Below are positions 25,720-34,264 of a stretch of 35,570 nucleotides of DNA, piece after piece. The notes beneath the pieces are model-generated. The model saw nothing but the letters and a program-made list of their open reading frames with translations, ran no database searches and was not told the origin of the DNA. Both the position numbers and the translations under genes were made by a program. The DNA is from Methanobacteriota archaeon (GTDB taxonomy: Archaea; Thermoplasmatota; Poseidoniia; Poseidoniales; Poseidoniaceae). The DNA is taken from positions 1 through 35,570 of the forward strand of contig WTJK01000070.1 in assembly GCA_011524855.1 (NCBI GenBank), read 5' to 3'. Within the stretch, counting starts at the first letter, position 1. Each line of letters begins with the position of its first letter.

Positions 25720-25770
25720 CCCGTTCGAATGGCCATCAAGCGTGGAAAATGGCGGTTTTCTTAAGACACC

Positions 25771-25780
25771 GCTATATAGA
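25771..25780 (+). promoter_or_regulatory. Archaeal TATA box for the glycosyltransferase gene
   Basis: GCTATATAGA, 35-40 nt before ATG 25813, following the terminator hairpin. Confidence 0.65.
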
Positions 25781-25812
25781 AGCCGGGGGACGGAAGGTTG
25801 GAAGTGTACGCG

Positions 25813-26742
25813 ATGGGACGTGACACCTCGAGGCCCTACATCGTCGCAGGGATGCCGATGTACAACGAAGAAGAGACCATCGGAACGGTGGTCACCCGTA
25901 CATTGCGCCACGTTGATGCCGTCATCTGCGTGGACGACGGATCGTCCGACGCCAGCGCACGCATCGCCGAGGCATGCGGGGCCACCGTGATCCGCCATCG
26001 CGTGAATCGGGGTTACGGTGGCGCATTGAAAACCCTCTTCCTTCACGCCCGAGAGTTGGACGTTGATGCGTTGGTGGTCCTGGATTCCGACGGACAGCAC
26101 GAATCGGAGGACATTCCCGCCATGCTCGAACCCATTCTTAACGGGGAAGCGGATTTCACCATCGGCTCGCGATTCGTTGAAGGCGGGGGTGGCACCGATA
26201 TGCCTGCCTACCGCAGGTTGGGCATCAAGGTGATCACGGCCGCCTCCAACCTCTCCAGTGATTTGGGCATCAAAGACACCCAATCCGGCTTCAGGGCCTT
26301 CTCCAAAATGGCGCTTGATCGGCTGCGTTTCGACGCTGAAGGCATGGAGTTGTCCCTTGAAATGCTGGAGGACGCTCAGGAAAAACAACTCAACGTGGTG
26401 GAAGTTCCGACCATCATTCGCTACGATGTGCCCAAGGGCTCCAATTTTACCGCCGTGTCCCACGGCTTCACCGTGCTCACTTGGGCCTTGCTGTCCCTTT
26501 CCCAGAAGAAACCGCTTCTGGTGCTCGGGCTGCCCGGATTCGGCCTTCTCGCCACCAGCGCTGCGATGGGCATGCGGGCCACCCAAGATCTGACCCTCCA
26601 ACTCGACGCTCTCATCGGGGACGGCATCTCGGCCGTGTGGATCGGTTTGCTCGGGCTCGCCTTGATGGCGACCGGATTGGTGCTGCAAAGCGCCCAGCGC
26701 TTCCTGAAGCACCTCTTGGTGCGTGAGTTCGGTTTGGATTGA
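25813..26742 (+). CDS. Family 2 glycosyltransferase (dolichol-phosphate mannosyl/glucosyltransferase-like) with two C-terminal TM helices
   Basis: YIVAGMPMYNEEETIGTVVTRTL, AVICVDDGSSDASA, NRGYGGALKTLF, VVLDSDGQHESEDIPAML, IGSRFVEGGG. Confidence 0.93.
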   Translation: MGRDTSRPYIVAGMPMYNEEETIGTVVTRTLRHVDAVICVDDGSSDASARIAEACGATVIRHRVNRGYGGALKTLFLHARELDVDALVVLDSDGQHESEDIPAMLEPILNGEADFTIGSRFVEGGGGTDMPAYRRLGIKVITAASNLSSDLGIKDTQSGFRAFSKMALDRLRFDAEGMELSLEMLEDAQEKQLNVVEVPTIIRYDVPKGSNFTAVSHGFTVLTWALLSLSQKKPLLVLGLPGFGLLATSAAMGMRATQDLTLQLDALIGDGISAVWIGLLGLALMATGLVLQSAQRFLKHLLVREFGLD

Positions 26743-26744
26743 CC

Positions 26745-27041
26745 TTAGCCGACGATGTTCATCACCAAGGTGAGCAGGTACGGGATGGCAAACAACCCAA
26801 AGAAGATGAACATCGCAATCCGAACGGTTTTCTGATTTTTCTCGTCCTGTTCGTGTTTTTCCAGACAAGCAGGGTCCTTGCACACCCTCGGTTCAGCCTT
26901 GATGGAAATGGCTTCGTGACAAATACGACAATGCTTGTGAGGTGGTACCTTTCCTGCACCGCCGCTGAATGAACCGACCACCTGACTGGTGCGCTTGGAC
27001 ACCATGTCCTTCACCTTCTTTGCGTCCACCACCTGCCTCAC
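26745..27041 (-). CDS. Zinc-ribbon membrane protein (DUF2116-like)
   Basis: VPPHKHCRICHEAISIKAEPRVCKDPACLEKHEQDEKNQKTVRIAMFIFFGLFAIPYLLTLV; Cys pairs followed by C-terminal TM. Confidence 0.75.
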   Translation of the reverse strand: MRQVVDAKKVKDMVSKRTSQVVGSFSGGAGKVPPHKHCRICHEAISIKAEPRVCKDPACLEKHEQDEKNQKTVRIAMFIFFGLFAIPYLLTLVMNIVG

Positions 27042-27042
27042 C

Positions 27043-27750
27043 TCACGCCCGAATCAGGGTGCCCTCAAACGGCTGACCGTCCAGAGCGGCTTCAAGCCTT
27101 GCAACCTCTCGACCGTCCAGAACCGCCAAATCCAGTCCGGCCTCCATGGCAGCTGCCACCGCCATCGGGTCAACCACGGCCGAGGCCCCGGGTTCGAGCG
27201 GCACGCCCACGCCCGTGATGGCGCCCAACTCGTCGAGTGTCATCGTCGAGATGGGTTCGGCGTCGTCGTGGTGTCGGGGGTCTTTGGAATGGACGTGTGC
27301 CACGTTCGTCGCGATGATGCAGTGGCGAGCGTCAACGGCTGCCGCCAATTTCACCGCTACCGTGTCCGTCGTGTGCCCCGGCACGGTTCCACCCATCACC
27401 ACCACGTGATGCTGTTCCATCAAGTAGCGCGCCTGCTCCACCGACGTGGGCACCTCGGGCGCCACATCGCATCCGACGGCCTGCAAAAGCTGTTGGAGCA
27501 CCGTTGCGTTGAGTCGGGTCCCAGCGATACCGATGTGGTCCAAACGATGGCGATCGTCGATCATCCCTTTCACCAGGTCAATGCCTTCTCGAGCGGGCAG
27601 ACCACCGCCGACCACCAGACCCAACCGACGACCGTTCCCCTCAAGGTGGACCACCAGCTGACGCAGCAGGCCAAACCACTGCGTGCGTTGTTTGGCTTCC
27701 TCCGGCCGCAACAGACTTCCGCCCAAGGCAACAACATGCACGCCGCTCAT
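27043..27750 (-). CDS. pyrH: Archaeal-type uridylate kinase (amino acid kinase family)
   Basis: VVALGGSLLRPEE, LGLVVGGGLPAR, VVVMGGTVPGHTTDTVAVKLAAAV, IIATNVAHVHSKDPRHHDDAEPI. Confidence 0.9.
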   Translation of the reverse strand: MSGVHVVALGGSLLRPEEAKQRTQWFGLLRQLVVHLEGNGRRLGLVVGGGLPAREGIDLVKGMIDDRHRLDHIGIAGTRLNATVLQQLLQAVGCDVAPEVPTSVEQARYLMEQHHVVVMGGTVPGHTTDTVAVKLAAAVDARHCIIATNVAHVHSKDPRHHDDAEPISTMTLDELGAITGVGVPLEPGASAVVDPMAVAAAMEAGLDLAVLDGREVARLEAALDGQPFEGTLIRA

Positions 27751-27892
27751 GGGTGTTTTTCATCGCGTTCGCTCTTTCATCCTATCCCCACGCCCTTCCA
27801 GCCACGGGTTGCGCCACGCCTCTCCAGCCGAGGGTTGGCCACAGGAGAGGTTTCAAGTGCCCGCCCCGGACCCAACAAACGGGGGAGCCTTC

Positions 27893-29146
27893 ATGTCGGA
27901 CGATGCACGACTGGCCACACGAAGGCTTCGGCTCAAGCTGGCCCTCGAAGACCTCCGGGAAATGAAGGGCTTCGGTACGGAATTGGTCACGCTCATCATT
28001 CCCCCCGACCGTCAAGTCTCCGATGCTCGAGGCATGCTGCAAAACGAACACGGCCAGGCGGCCAACATCAAGTCAAAGAGCACGCGGAAAAACGTCCAAG
28101 GGGCCATTGAATCCGCCATTTCCACCCTCTCCCGTTACAAAACGCCAGGAGAGAACGGTCTTGCGATCTTTGTCGGTGCCATCATTGTGGGCAACAACAA
28201 GACCCGCATGGTCAACATCGTCATTGAGGAACCCCCCCAACCGCTGATTTCGTTCAGGTACCGATGCGACTCCCGCTTTGAGTTGACCCAGTTGGAGGAG
28301 ATGCTCATTGACAAGAAATCCTACGGGCTGTTCGTCATCGATCGCGCAGAAGCAGCTTATGGCATCGCCACCGGGAAGCGAATCCACGTGCAGGAGCACC
28401 TGGTGTCCAACATCATGGGCAAACACCGGCAAGGCGGCCAATCAGCACAGCGTTTTGAGCGGTTGATCGAAGAAGCAGCCCACAATTTCTTCAAACGAGC
28501 CACCGAACACGCCAGCGATTATTGGCTGCCGCACCTGGAGAACATTCAGGCCATCATCGTCGGTGGTCCTGGGGCCACCAAGGATTTCGTCGTGAAAAAC
28601 GAATACTTCCATCACGAGATCCAGAAAAAACTTGCGAAAACCCACTTTGACGTAGGCTATTCCAACGACTCTGGCGTTCGTGAATTGGTGGAGAACGCCG
28701 GACAACTCATGGGGGAAATCGAGTTGGATGCCGAACGGCAAATCATGAACGCCTTTCTGCAGGAACTCATCCGGACGCATCCCAAAGCCACCTACGGTGA
28801 ACGCATGATCCGCCAAGCCCTGGAGCAGGGTGCGGTGGACAAATTGCTCGTCTCGGAAGGGTTGCGCGGGAACCGGGTGACGCTGGAGTGCGGCACGTGC
28901 AAGACCCAACAAATCCGTAACCTTCGGCGTGACGACGAACTGCCAGCGTGCGAAGTCACTTCGTGCGATGGAACAGGGGACGGCATGAAAGAATTGGCCA
29001 GCGTGTCCATCATTGACGATTTGAGCGTTGAGGCAGAAAAATGCAACTCCGAAGTCGTCTATATTTCGGTGGACACCGAGGAAGGAGCACAACTCATGCA
29101 AGGGTTCGGTGGCCTCGCTGCCATCCTGCGCTACCCCATCATGTGA
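27893..29146 (+). CDS. prf1: Peptide chain release factor aRF1
   Basis: NIKS motif (AANIKSKSTRKNVQGAIES) and GGQ motif (KHRQGGQSAQRFERLIEEAAHNF); 418 aa from ATG 27893. Confidence 0.96.
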   Translation: MSDDARLATRRLRLKLALEDLREMKGFGTELVTLIIPPDRQVSDARGMLQNEHGQAANIKSKSTRKNVQGAIESAISTLSRYKTPGENGLAIFVGAIIVGNNKTRMVNIVIEEPPQPLISFRYRCDSRFELTQLEEMLIDKKSYGLFVIDRAEAAYGIATGKRIHVQEHLVSNIMGKHRQGGQSAQRFERLIEEAAHNFFKRATEHASDYWLPHLENIQAIIVGGPGATKDFVVKNEYFHHEIQKKLAKTHFDVGYSNDSGVRELVENAGQLMGEIELDAERQIMNAFLQELIRTHPKATYGERMIRQALEQGAVDKLLVSEGLRGNRVTLECGTCKTQQIRNLRRDDELPACEVTSCDGTGDGMKELASVSIIDDLSVEAEKCNSEVVYISVDTEEGAQLMQGFGGLAAILRYPIM

Positions 29147-29155
29147 GGGAGATTC

Positions 29156-30907
29156 ATGGACCGATTGAAGCGCTTGGTGCTGCCGCTGTTGCAAGAACAA
29201 CTGGAGGGTATGGGCGCAGGACATCTCCCCGTGGAAGCGATGTTGAACGCCTCGCGAGAGGCCGATCAAGGCGATTTGAGCCTGCCCTGCTTTGGCTTTG
29301 CGAAAGCCTTGGGTCAGGCACCGGCCGCCATTGCGGCATCGCTCGCCGAGGCCTTGCCAGACCACGAGGCGCTCGCATCGGTGACCCCCGTAAACGGGTA
29401 CCTCAACTTCACCGCCTCCACCGACTGGATGGCTCAAACGTTGCTCTCAGGTGGCGATGCGCAGTTCACAACCGATGAACCTCGCACGGTGTTGATCGAA
29501 CACACCTCTGCCAATCCGAACGGCCCCTTTCACGTGGGTCGTGCTCGCAACGCCATTTTGGGCGACACCTTGGTGCGGCTGAACCGTTTGTGGGGCAACG
29601 ACGTGACTGCAGAGTACTACGTCGACGACATGGGCAAGCAGGTGGCTGTTCTGGCGTGGGCCTTGGAGCATCTGGACAGCGAAGGCGTGGAAGGGCTGCT
29701 CGCAGAGCGGGAGCCTCCAAACCCTCGGTGGACAGCAAAGCAGGACCACGAGCGCGTCCGATTCTACCAGGCAGCCCAAATTCTGCGTCAAGAAAGCGAC
29801 GACAAAGCATCCATTGAGGAGGCGATCGGTCAACTCGTCCACGCCAGCGAGCACGGTGATGAAGCCGTCCTCGAGGCCTTTGAAGCCGCTTACCAACCCG
29901 TGTTGGACGGCATGCTCACCACGCTTGAGCGACTCGGCATCTCGTTTGATCGGTTCACCAAGGAATCTGAATTCGTCACCAACGGGGACGTGGGCCGCTT
30001 GATGGAGGAACTCAAAGCGCTTGAGATTCATGGGGAGGCCGACAACGGGGCTCATTTCCTTGACCTTGGTGCACGCGGCCTGAAAGGCAAGACCGATTTT
30101 TTCTACCGACGTGGGGACGGTTCCTCACTTTACGCCACGCGGGACATTGCCTACCACCGATGGAAATGGACCCAAAGTACGGCGCTGGTGAACGTGCTCG
30201 GAGAAGATCACAAACTGCAAGCGCAACAGGTCGGCATGACGCTTGAGGAACTGGGCGAACAACGACCGGAGGTTGTGTTCTATTCCTTCATCAAGCTCCC
30301 CGAAGGAAAGATGTCAACCCGACGCGGCAACGTGGTCTTCATGGACGACCTGCTTGAGGAGGCCAAAGCACAGGCCGAAGCGGTGGTCCGAGACCTGCGG
30401 CCGGAATACGATGACGAGCAAATCAGCAACATTGCGGAGGCCGTTGGCACCTCCGCAGTACGGTTCAACATCATCAAGGTCAGCCCGGAAAAGGGCTTCA
30501 CGTTCCGCTGGGAAGACGCACTCACGTTCGAGGCCGGCTCGGCACCGTTTGCGATGTACAGCCACACCCGGGCGTGCTCCATCGCCAACAACCTCGGTGA
30601 TGTCCCCGCTGTTGACCCCGAGAAACTCCCGGTCCTGACCAATGCACCCGACGGCTTGCGTCAGTTGTTGCGAACCCTTTGCGTGCAGCGTGACGTGCTC
30701 GCCAAGGCCGTGGATGAACACCGACCTCACCTGTTTGCCGAGCACCTCCTCCAGTTAGCAAACGCTTACAACGCGTTTTATCGCGACTGCAAGATCGCCG
30801 GTGAGAACGGCGTGGACACGTTCTACTTCGCCGTCTCCGAACTCGCTCGTCATCGACTTAAGGAAGGGCTCAACGGACTTGGGTTGCAAGCACCCAAAAC
30901 GATGTGA
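29156..30907 (+). CDS. argS: Arginyl-tRNA synthetase
   Basis: EHTSANPNGPFHVGRARNAILGDTLVRL (HIGH-like), YYVDDMGKQVAVLAW, KLPEGKMSTRRGNVVFMDDLL, C-terminal anticodon-binding DALR-type domain. Confidence 0.96.
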   Translation: MDRLKRLVLPLLQEQLEGMGAGHLPVEAMLNASREADQGDLSLPCFGFAKALGQAPAAIAASLAEALPDHEALASVTPVNGYLNFTASTDWMAQTLLSGGDAQFTTDEPRTVLIEHTSANPNGPFHVGRARNAILGDTLVRLNRLWGNDVTAEYYVDDMGKQVAVLAWALEHLDSEGVEGLLAEREPPNPRWTAKQDHERVRFYQAAQILRQESDDKASIEEAIGQLVHASEHGDEAVLEAFEAAYQPVLDGMLTTLERLGISFDRFTKESEFVTNGDVGRLMEELKALEIHGEADNGAHFLDLGARGLKGKTDFFYRRGDGSSLYATRDIAYHRWKWTQSTALVNVLGEDHKLQAQQVGMTLEELGEQRPEVVFYSFIKLPEGKMSTRRGNVVFMDDLLEEAKAQAEAVVRDLRPEYDDEQISNIAEAVGTSAVRFNIIKVSPEKGFTFRWEDALTFEAGSAPFAMYSHTRACSIANNLGDVPAVDPEKLPVLTNAPDGLRQLLRTLCVQRDVLAKAVDEHRPHLFAEHLLQLANAYNAFYRDCKIAGENGVDTFYFAVSELARHRLKEGLNGLGLQAPKTM

Positions 30908-30910
30908 TGC

Positions 30911-32026
30911 TCAAACATCGCTTCGATGCCAGCCCTCGGGGAGCGTCATCGGGTCGCTTGGGCGAGCGGCACGAACACGTCGAACCACCTCCAACCGCAT
31001 GGCGTCCATGCCGACGTTCTCCGTGGCGGACAAACACGGGCGATCGCGTGCGTCCAGGAGCAGCGGAATCGGGGGCTCGGTGTTCCCCCCTTCGGCCCGG
31101 AAGGCTTCTTCTTCCGCTTGCACCTCGTCCCACATCGTCGGACGAGGCGTCAACAGATCGGCTTTGGAACTCACCACCATCAGGTCGGTTTCCGGCAACA
31201 GCCGTTCCACTTCCTCCAACAGATGGAGTTGCTCCTCGTAAGGGGTGCCGCATGATTCACTTTCGTCAACCAGGAACAGCACAAGAGAACCGATGTGCTC
31301 CAGGGCAGCGATGGCTTGCATCTCAATGTCGTTGCGTTGCTCCATGGGCCGGTCCAGCAACCCGGGCGTGTCCACCAGTTGGTACTGCAGCCGGCGGTGG
31401 ATGAAGTGACCCACGTGAATTTGCTTGGTGGTAAACGGGTAGTGGTTCACCTCCATGTTGCCCGAACTCAGCGCGGAGATGAACGCAGATTTGCCCACGT
31501 TTGGTGCACCGCACACGACCACACACGGCGAGACGGGGTCAATTTTGGGGAGGCGTTTCAGGGTCTCTCTCGCTTCGCTGAGCCAGGTGAGGGCAGGTCC
31601 GATTTGACGCATGATGGACGAAATGCGGCCGTAAGCCTCCCGTCGAGCCTCGTGCATCAAATCCGTGCGGCCGGTTCGAATGATTTTCTTGGCGTTTTGC
31701 CCCGCAATTTTCTGAACTTGGCCGGCTGCCCACTGGAGGGTAGCAAGGTTTTGGCGGTAATCGTCGCAACCGACGCAAGCGTCGATCATGGCGACATCAA
31801 ACAGGGGTGAGTGGTTGAGCGAAGGCCATGCATTGACGAGGTCCAAGCATTCCGTGGCGATGATGTCGGCGGCCGTTTGCACCATTCGCGTCATTTGCTT
31901 TCTGACACGGAACACGCGGTCGGGGTCGTCAACTCGGTCAGCGGCTTTTTTGGCACGTGAAAACGCCTTGTCGAGCAATTCGTCCTCCAACAGGACGGTG
32001 CTGAGCGACTTCCAAGCGACCTTCAT
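30911..32026 (-). CDS. NOG1-family GTPase
   Basis: DELLDKAFSRAKKAAD N-terminal NOG1 helix region; G1 CGAPNVGKSAFISALS, G3 VDTPGLLDRPMEQRNDIEMQAIAALEHI, G4 SSKADL. Confidence 0.92.
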   Translation of the reverse strand: MKVAWKSLSTVLLEDELLDKAFSRAKKAADRVDDPDRVFRVRKQMTRMVQTAADIIATECLDLVNAWPSLNHSPLFDVAMIDACVGCDDYRQNLATLQWAAGQVQKIAGQNAKKIIRTGRTDLMHEARREAYGRISSIMRQIGPALTWLSEARETLKRLPKIDPVSPCVVVCGAPNVGKSAFISALSSGNMEVNHYPFTTKQIHVGHFIHRRLQYQLVDTPGLLDRPMEQRNDIEMQAIAALEHIGSLVLFLVDESESCGTPYEEQLHLLEEVERLLPETDLMVVSSKADLLTPRPTMWDEVQAEEEAFRAEGGNTEPPIPLLLDARDRPCLSATENVGMDAMRLEVVRRVRAARPSDPMTLPEGWHRSDV

Positions 32027-32137
32027 GCAACGACCCCAGTGTCCATGCCGTCGGGACTGCTTCATGAACCCACCCGTGGAATTGAGAGCGAGTTGAGCGA
32101 AGGCGAGGTTGAAGTACGCTCGCCGGTTGGTCAATGC

Positions 32138-32578
32138 ATGGCGAAGCAACCATCCATCACCTTGCCTGACTGGGCCGTCCCGATGTGGGAAGACATGGGG
32201 TCACCAGCGCTTGACGATGTCCAATCGGTCTACAACGGCGAACTGCTCAACCGCCGTGTTGGGCTCCGACGCGATGATTTTGTCGAAGTTCAGCTCGACA
32301 TCCAAGCCTTCGCTGACCCCGCCGATGCCACGGTGAGGGGGCGCTTGCTCTCCAGTGGCAAAAGCAGCCTCGAGATCCTCACGGAAGACGGACGCTGTCA
32401 TTTCATTGCCCGTGACGTCATCGTTCGTATGGTGCTCATCGCCCACACCCGACCGGCCTACATCGATGACAAGGAGCTGCTGGCGTTTGAGCGAGAAGAC
32501 ATGAAGCGCCGCTCCAAGCTGCACGAAAAGGTGGAGAAGGAAACCCAAGGCAACGATGACTCCCACCTTTGGGGTTGA
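32138..32578 (+). CDS. Hypothetical protein (146 aa)
   Basis: Start MAKQPSITLPDWAVPMWEDMG; small beta-rich segment then charged helix; overlaps the next gene start. Confidence 0.7.
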   Translation: MAKQPSITLPDWAVPMWEDMGSPALDDVQSVYNGELLNRRVGLRRDDFVEVQLDIQAFADPADATVRGRLLSSGKSSLEILTEDGRCHFIARDVIVRMVLIAHTRPAYIDDKELLAFEREDMKRRSKLHEKVEKETQGNDDSHLWG

Positions 32579-32828
32579 GCAGGTGGAAACGCCACCTGAC
32601 TGGACGGTCGTCGAAGGGCGTTTGATGCGCGAGTGGGCATTTGCTGACTACGCAACAGCCAAGCGGTTTGTTGACCGTGTTTCAGAGGTATGTGAACACC
32701 TGAACCACCATGCAGATATCCACTTTGGGTGGGGCTATGCGATCCTCGAAGTCGTGACACACGACGTTGATGACATCACCGAACGTGACCTCGAACTGGC
32801 CGAGGCCATCAATCAACTGGAGGGTTGA
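32556..32828 (+). CDS. Pterin-4a-carbinolamine dehydratase family protein
   Basis: LMREWAFADYATAKRFVDRVSEVCEHLNHHADIHFGWGYAILEVVTHDVDDITERDLELAEAIN: PCD motif HHADIHFGWGYAILEVVTH. Confidence 0.92.
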   Translation: MTPTFGVEQVETPPDWTVVEGRLMREWAFADYATAKRFVDRVSEVCEHLNHHADIHFGWGYAILEVVTHDVDDITERDLELAEAINQLEG

Positions 32829-32830
32829 AC

Positions 32831-33169
32831 GTGCCCGTGGACCCCAAAGGCCGAGCCGTTCCCGGGTACGAGGTTCACGCCTTTGTGTGTGGACACGAAC
32901 GACCCGAGGGTGCGGCACGTCCTTCATGCGGAAAACAGGGCTCCATGGACCTGCTCAAAGAACTCAAGGTCCGTACCAAGGCCTCGGGTGTTGCGAAGGT
33001 ACGGGTCCAAAAATCCGGTTGCTTGGACCATTGTGAATTCGGGCCCATGTGCGTCGTTTACCCCGAAGGAACATGGTACAGCCTCGCTCAGGGCACCGAG
33101 TCGGTGTTTGCTCACCTCACAACCGGCCAACCTCAAGCCGATGCGCTGGTGCGCCTTGACGAATCATAG
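32831..33169 (+). CDS. Thioredoxin-like [2Fe-2S] ferredoxin
   Basis: HAFVCGHERPEGAARPSCGKQGSMDLLKELKVR...VRVQKSGCLDHCEFGPMCVVYPEGTWY; four-cysteine pattern; GTG start. Confidence 0.88.
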   Translation: MPVDPKGRAVPGYEVHAFVCGHERPEGAARPSCGKQGSMDLLKELKVRTKASGVAKVRVQKSGCLDHCEFGPMCVVYPEGTWYSLAQGTESVFAHLTTGQPQADALVRLDES

Positions 33170-33634
33170 TTTGACAGGTCGGGTTGCACCGCACGCCTGG
33201 CACTTGAGGAGGGTGGTTCGCTCCTGCTTGATGAAGTGGGTGTCGGGAGCAGAGCATTGACTGCACTTGATGTACGTGTTGACGTAGTTGGCGATCGTGT
33301 TCTTGATCCGCTTGGGTGGAATGCGCCCCTTGAAGCGGGCACGCGGGCCGTCGCGTGAACCCGACGTTCCGAGCTCATTGAGGATGTACTGGTACACGTG
33401 GTTGTCGTCCCGTTCCATCATGGACACGACTTCGTTGAAGTTGCGAAAAATGGTGTTGGAACCTTCAATGAGGATCTGCGGAGCAGGAAGCCGCCATCGA
33501 GAGCGGTTGGAAATCTCCTCGGGAATGTTTTCCCGAGCCCGGTCCAGCAACGACTCGTAATCAAAGTCTCCCATGAACCGTGGTTCAGCCTCCCCCCCTT
33601 CAACGCTTTCCTTGTGACCTTCCGGAGGAAGCAT
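33164..33634 (-). CDS. Translation initiation factor 2 subunit beta (aIF2beta)
   Basis: FDYESLLDRARENIPE...RLPAPQILIEGSNTIFRNFNEVVSMMERD, HVYQYILNELGTSGSRDG, zinc ribbon YIKCSQCSAPDTHFIKQERTTLLKCQACGATRPV. Start may be 33574. Confidence 0.95.
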   Translation of the reverse strand: MLPPEGHKESVEGGEAEPRFMGDFDYESLLDRARENIPEEISNRSRWRLPAPQILIEGSNTIFRNFNEVVSMMERDDNHVYQYILNELGTSGSRDGPRARFKGRIPPKRIKNTIANYVNTYIKCSQCSAPDTHFIKQERTTLLKCQACGATRPVKL

Positions 33635-33670
33635 TCATGAATTGGCCTCACACCCATCCGGTTGAAGACC

Positions 33671-34255
33671 ATGGTCCTGAGCATTGAAGAATTGACCGTG
33701 CTGGCCACCAACCTGCGCAAGGAAGGCCTCAACACCCAACAAATCGCAGATGAGTTGTCCCTCTCGCAAGACACCATCACGTGGCTCCTCACCGGCTCAG
33801 GAAGCGACGAGCGCCCAACCGATGTTCGCATCGGATGGCGGACATTGGGCGTTCGCCCTGCTCGCCTTGCTGCCGTTGGCAGCATCATTGCTGACGTGGC
33901 CGAAGAGGAAGTGGGACTGGACGGGGTGGAAACCGTGGTGGGCATCTCCATCAACGGCATCGCCTTCGCCTACGAAGCAGCCAGCATGCTCAATTCCGAA
34001 ATGACCGTGTTCCGAACCACCGACGGCGGTGAAGGTGACGGGAGCCTGTCCAACAAATACGGGCAGGTCGCTGGCAAGAAAGTGGTGATCATCGACGACG
34101 TGCTCTCCTCCGGTGTGACGATGGCCAAAACCATCAACGCGATTCGTGCAGCCGGCGGTGAGGTGGTGCTGGCGATCGTTTTGGTCAACAAGACCACCCG
34201 CAATGAAATCGAAGGTGTCCCTCTTCGCGGTCTCATCCGTGCGGTGGCCGTTTGA
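33671..34255 (+). CDS. gfcR: PRTase-domain transcriptional regulator, GfcR-like (orotate phosphoribosyltransferase-like)
   Basis: N-terminal HTH (LRKEGLNTQQIADELSLSQDTITWLL) plus PRPP-binding motif KKVVIIDDVLSSGVTMAKTINAI. Confidence 0.88.
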   Translation: MVLSIEELTVLATNLRKEGLNTQQIADELSLSQDTITWLLTGSGSDERPTDVRIGWRTLGVRPARLAAVGSIIADVAEEEVGLDGVETVVGISINGIAFAYEAASMLNSEMTVFRTTDGGEGDGSLSNKYGQVAGKKVVIIDDVLSSGVTMAKTINAIRAAGGEVVLAIVLVNKTTRNEIEGVPLRGLIRAVAV

Positions 34256-34264
34256 GGTGAGCGC

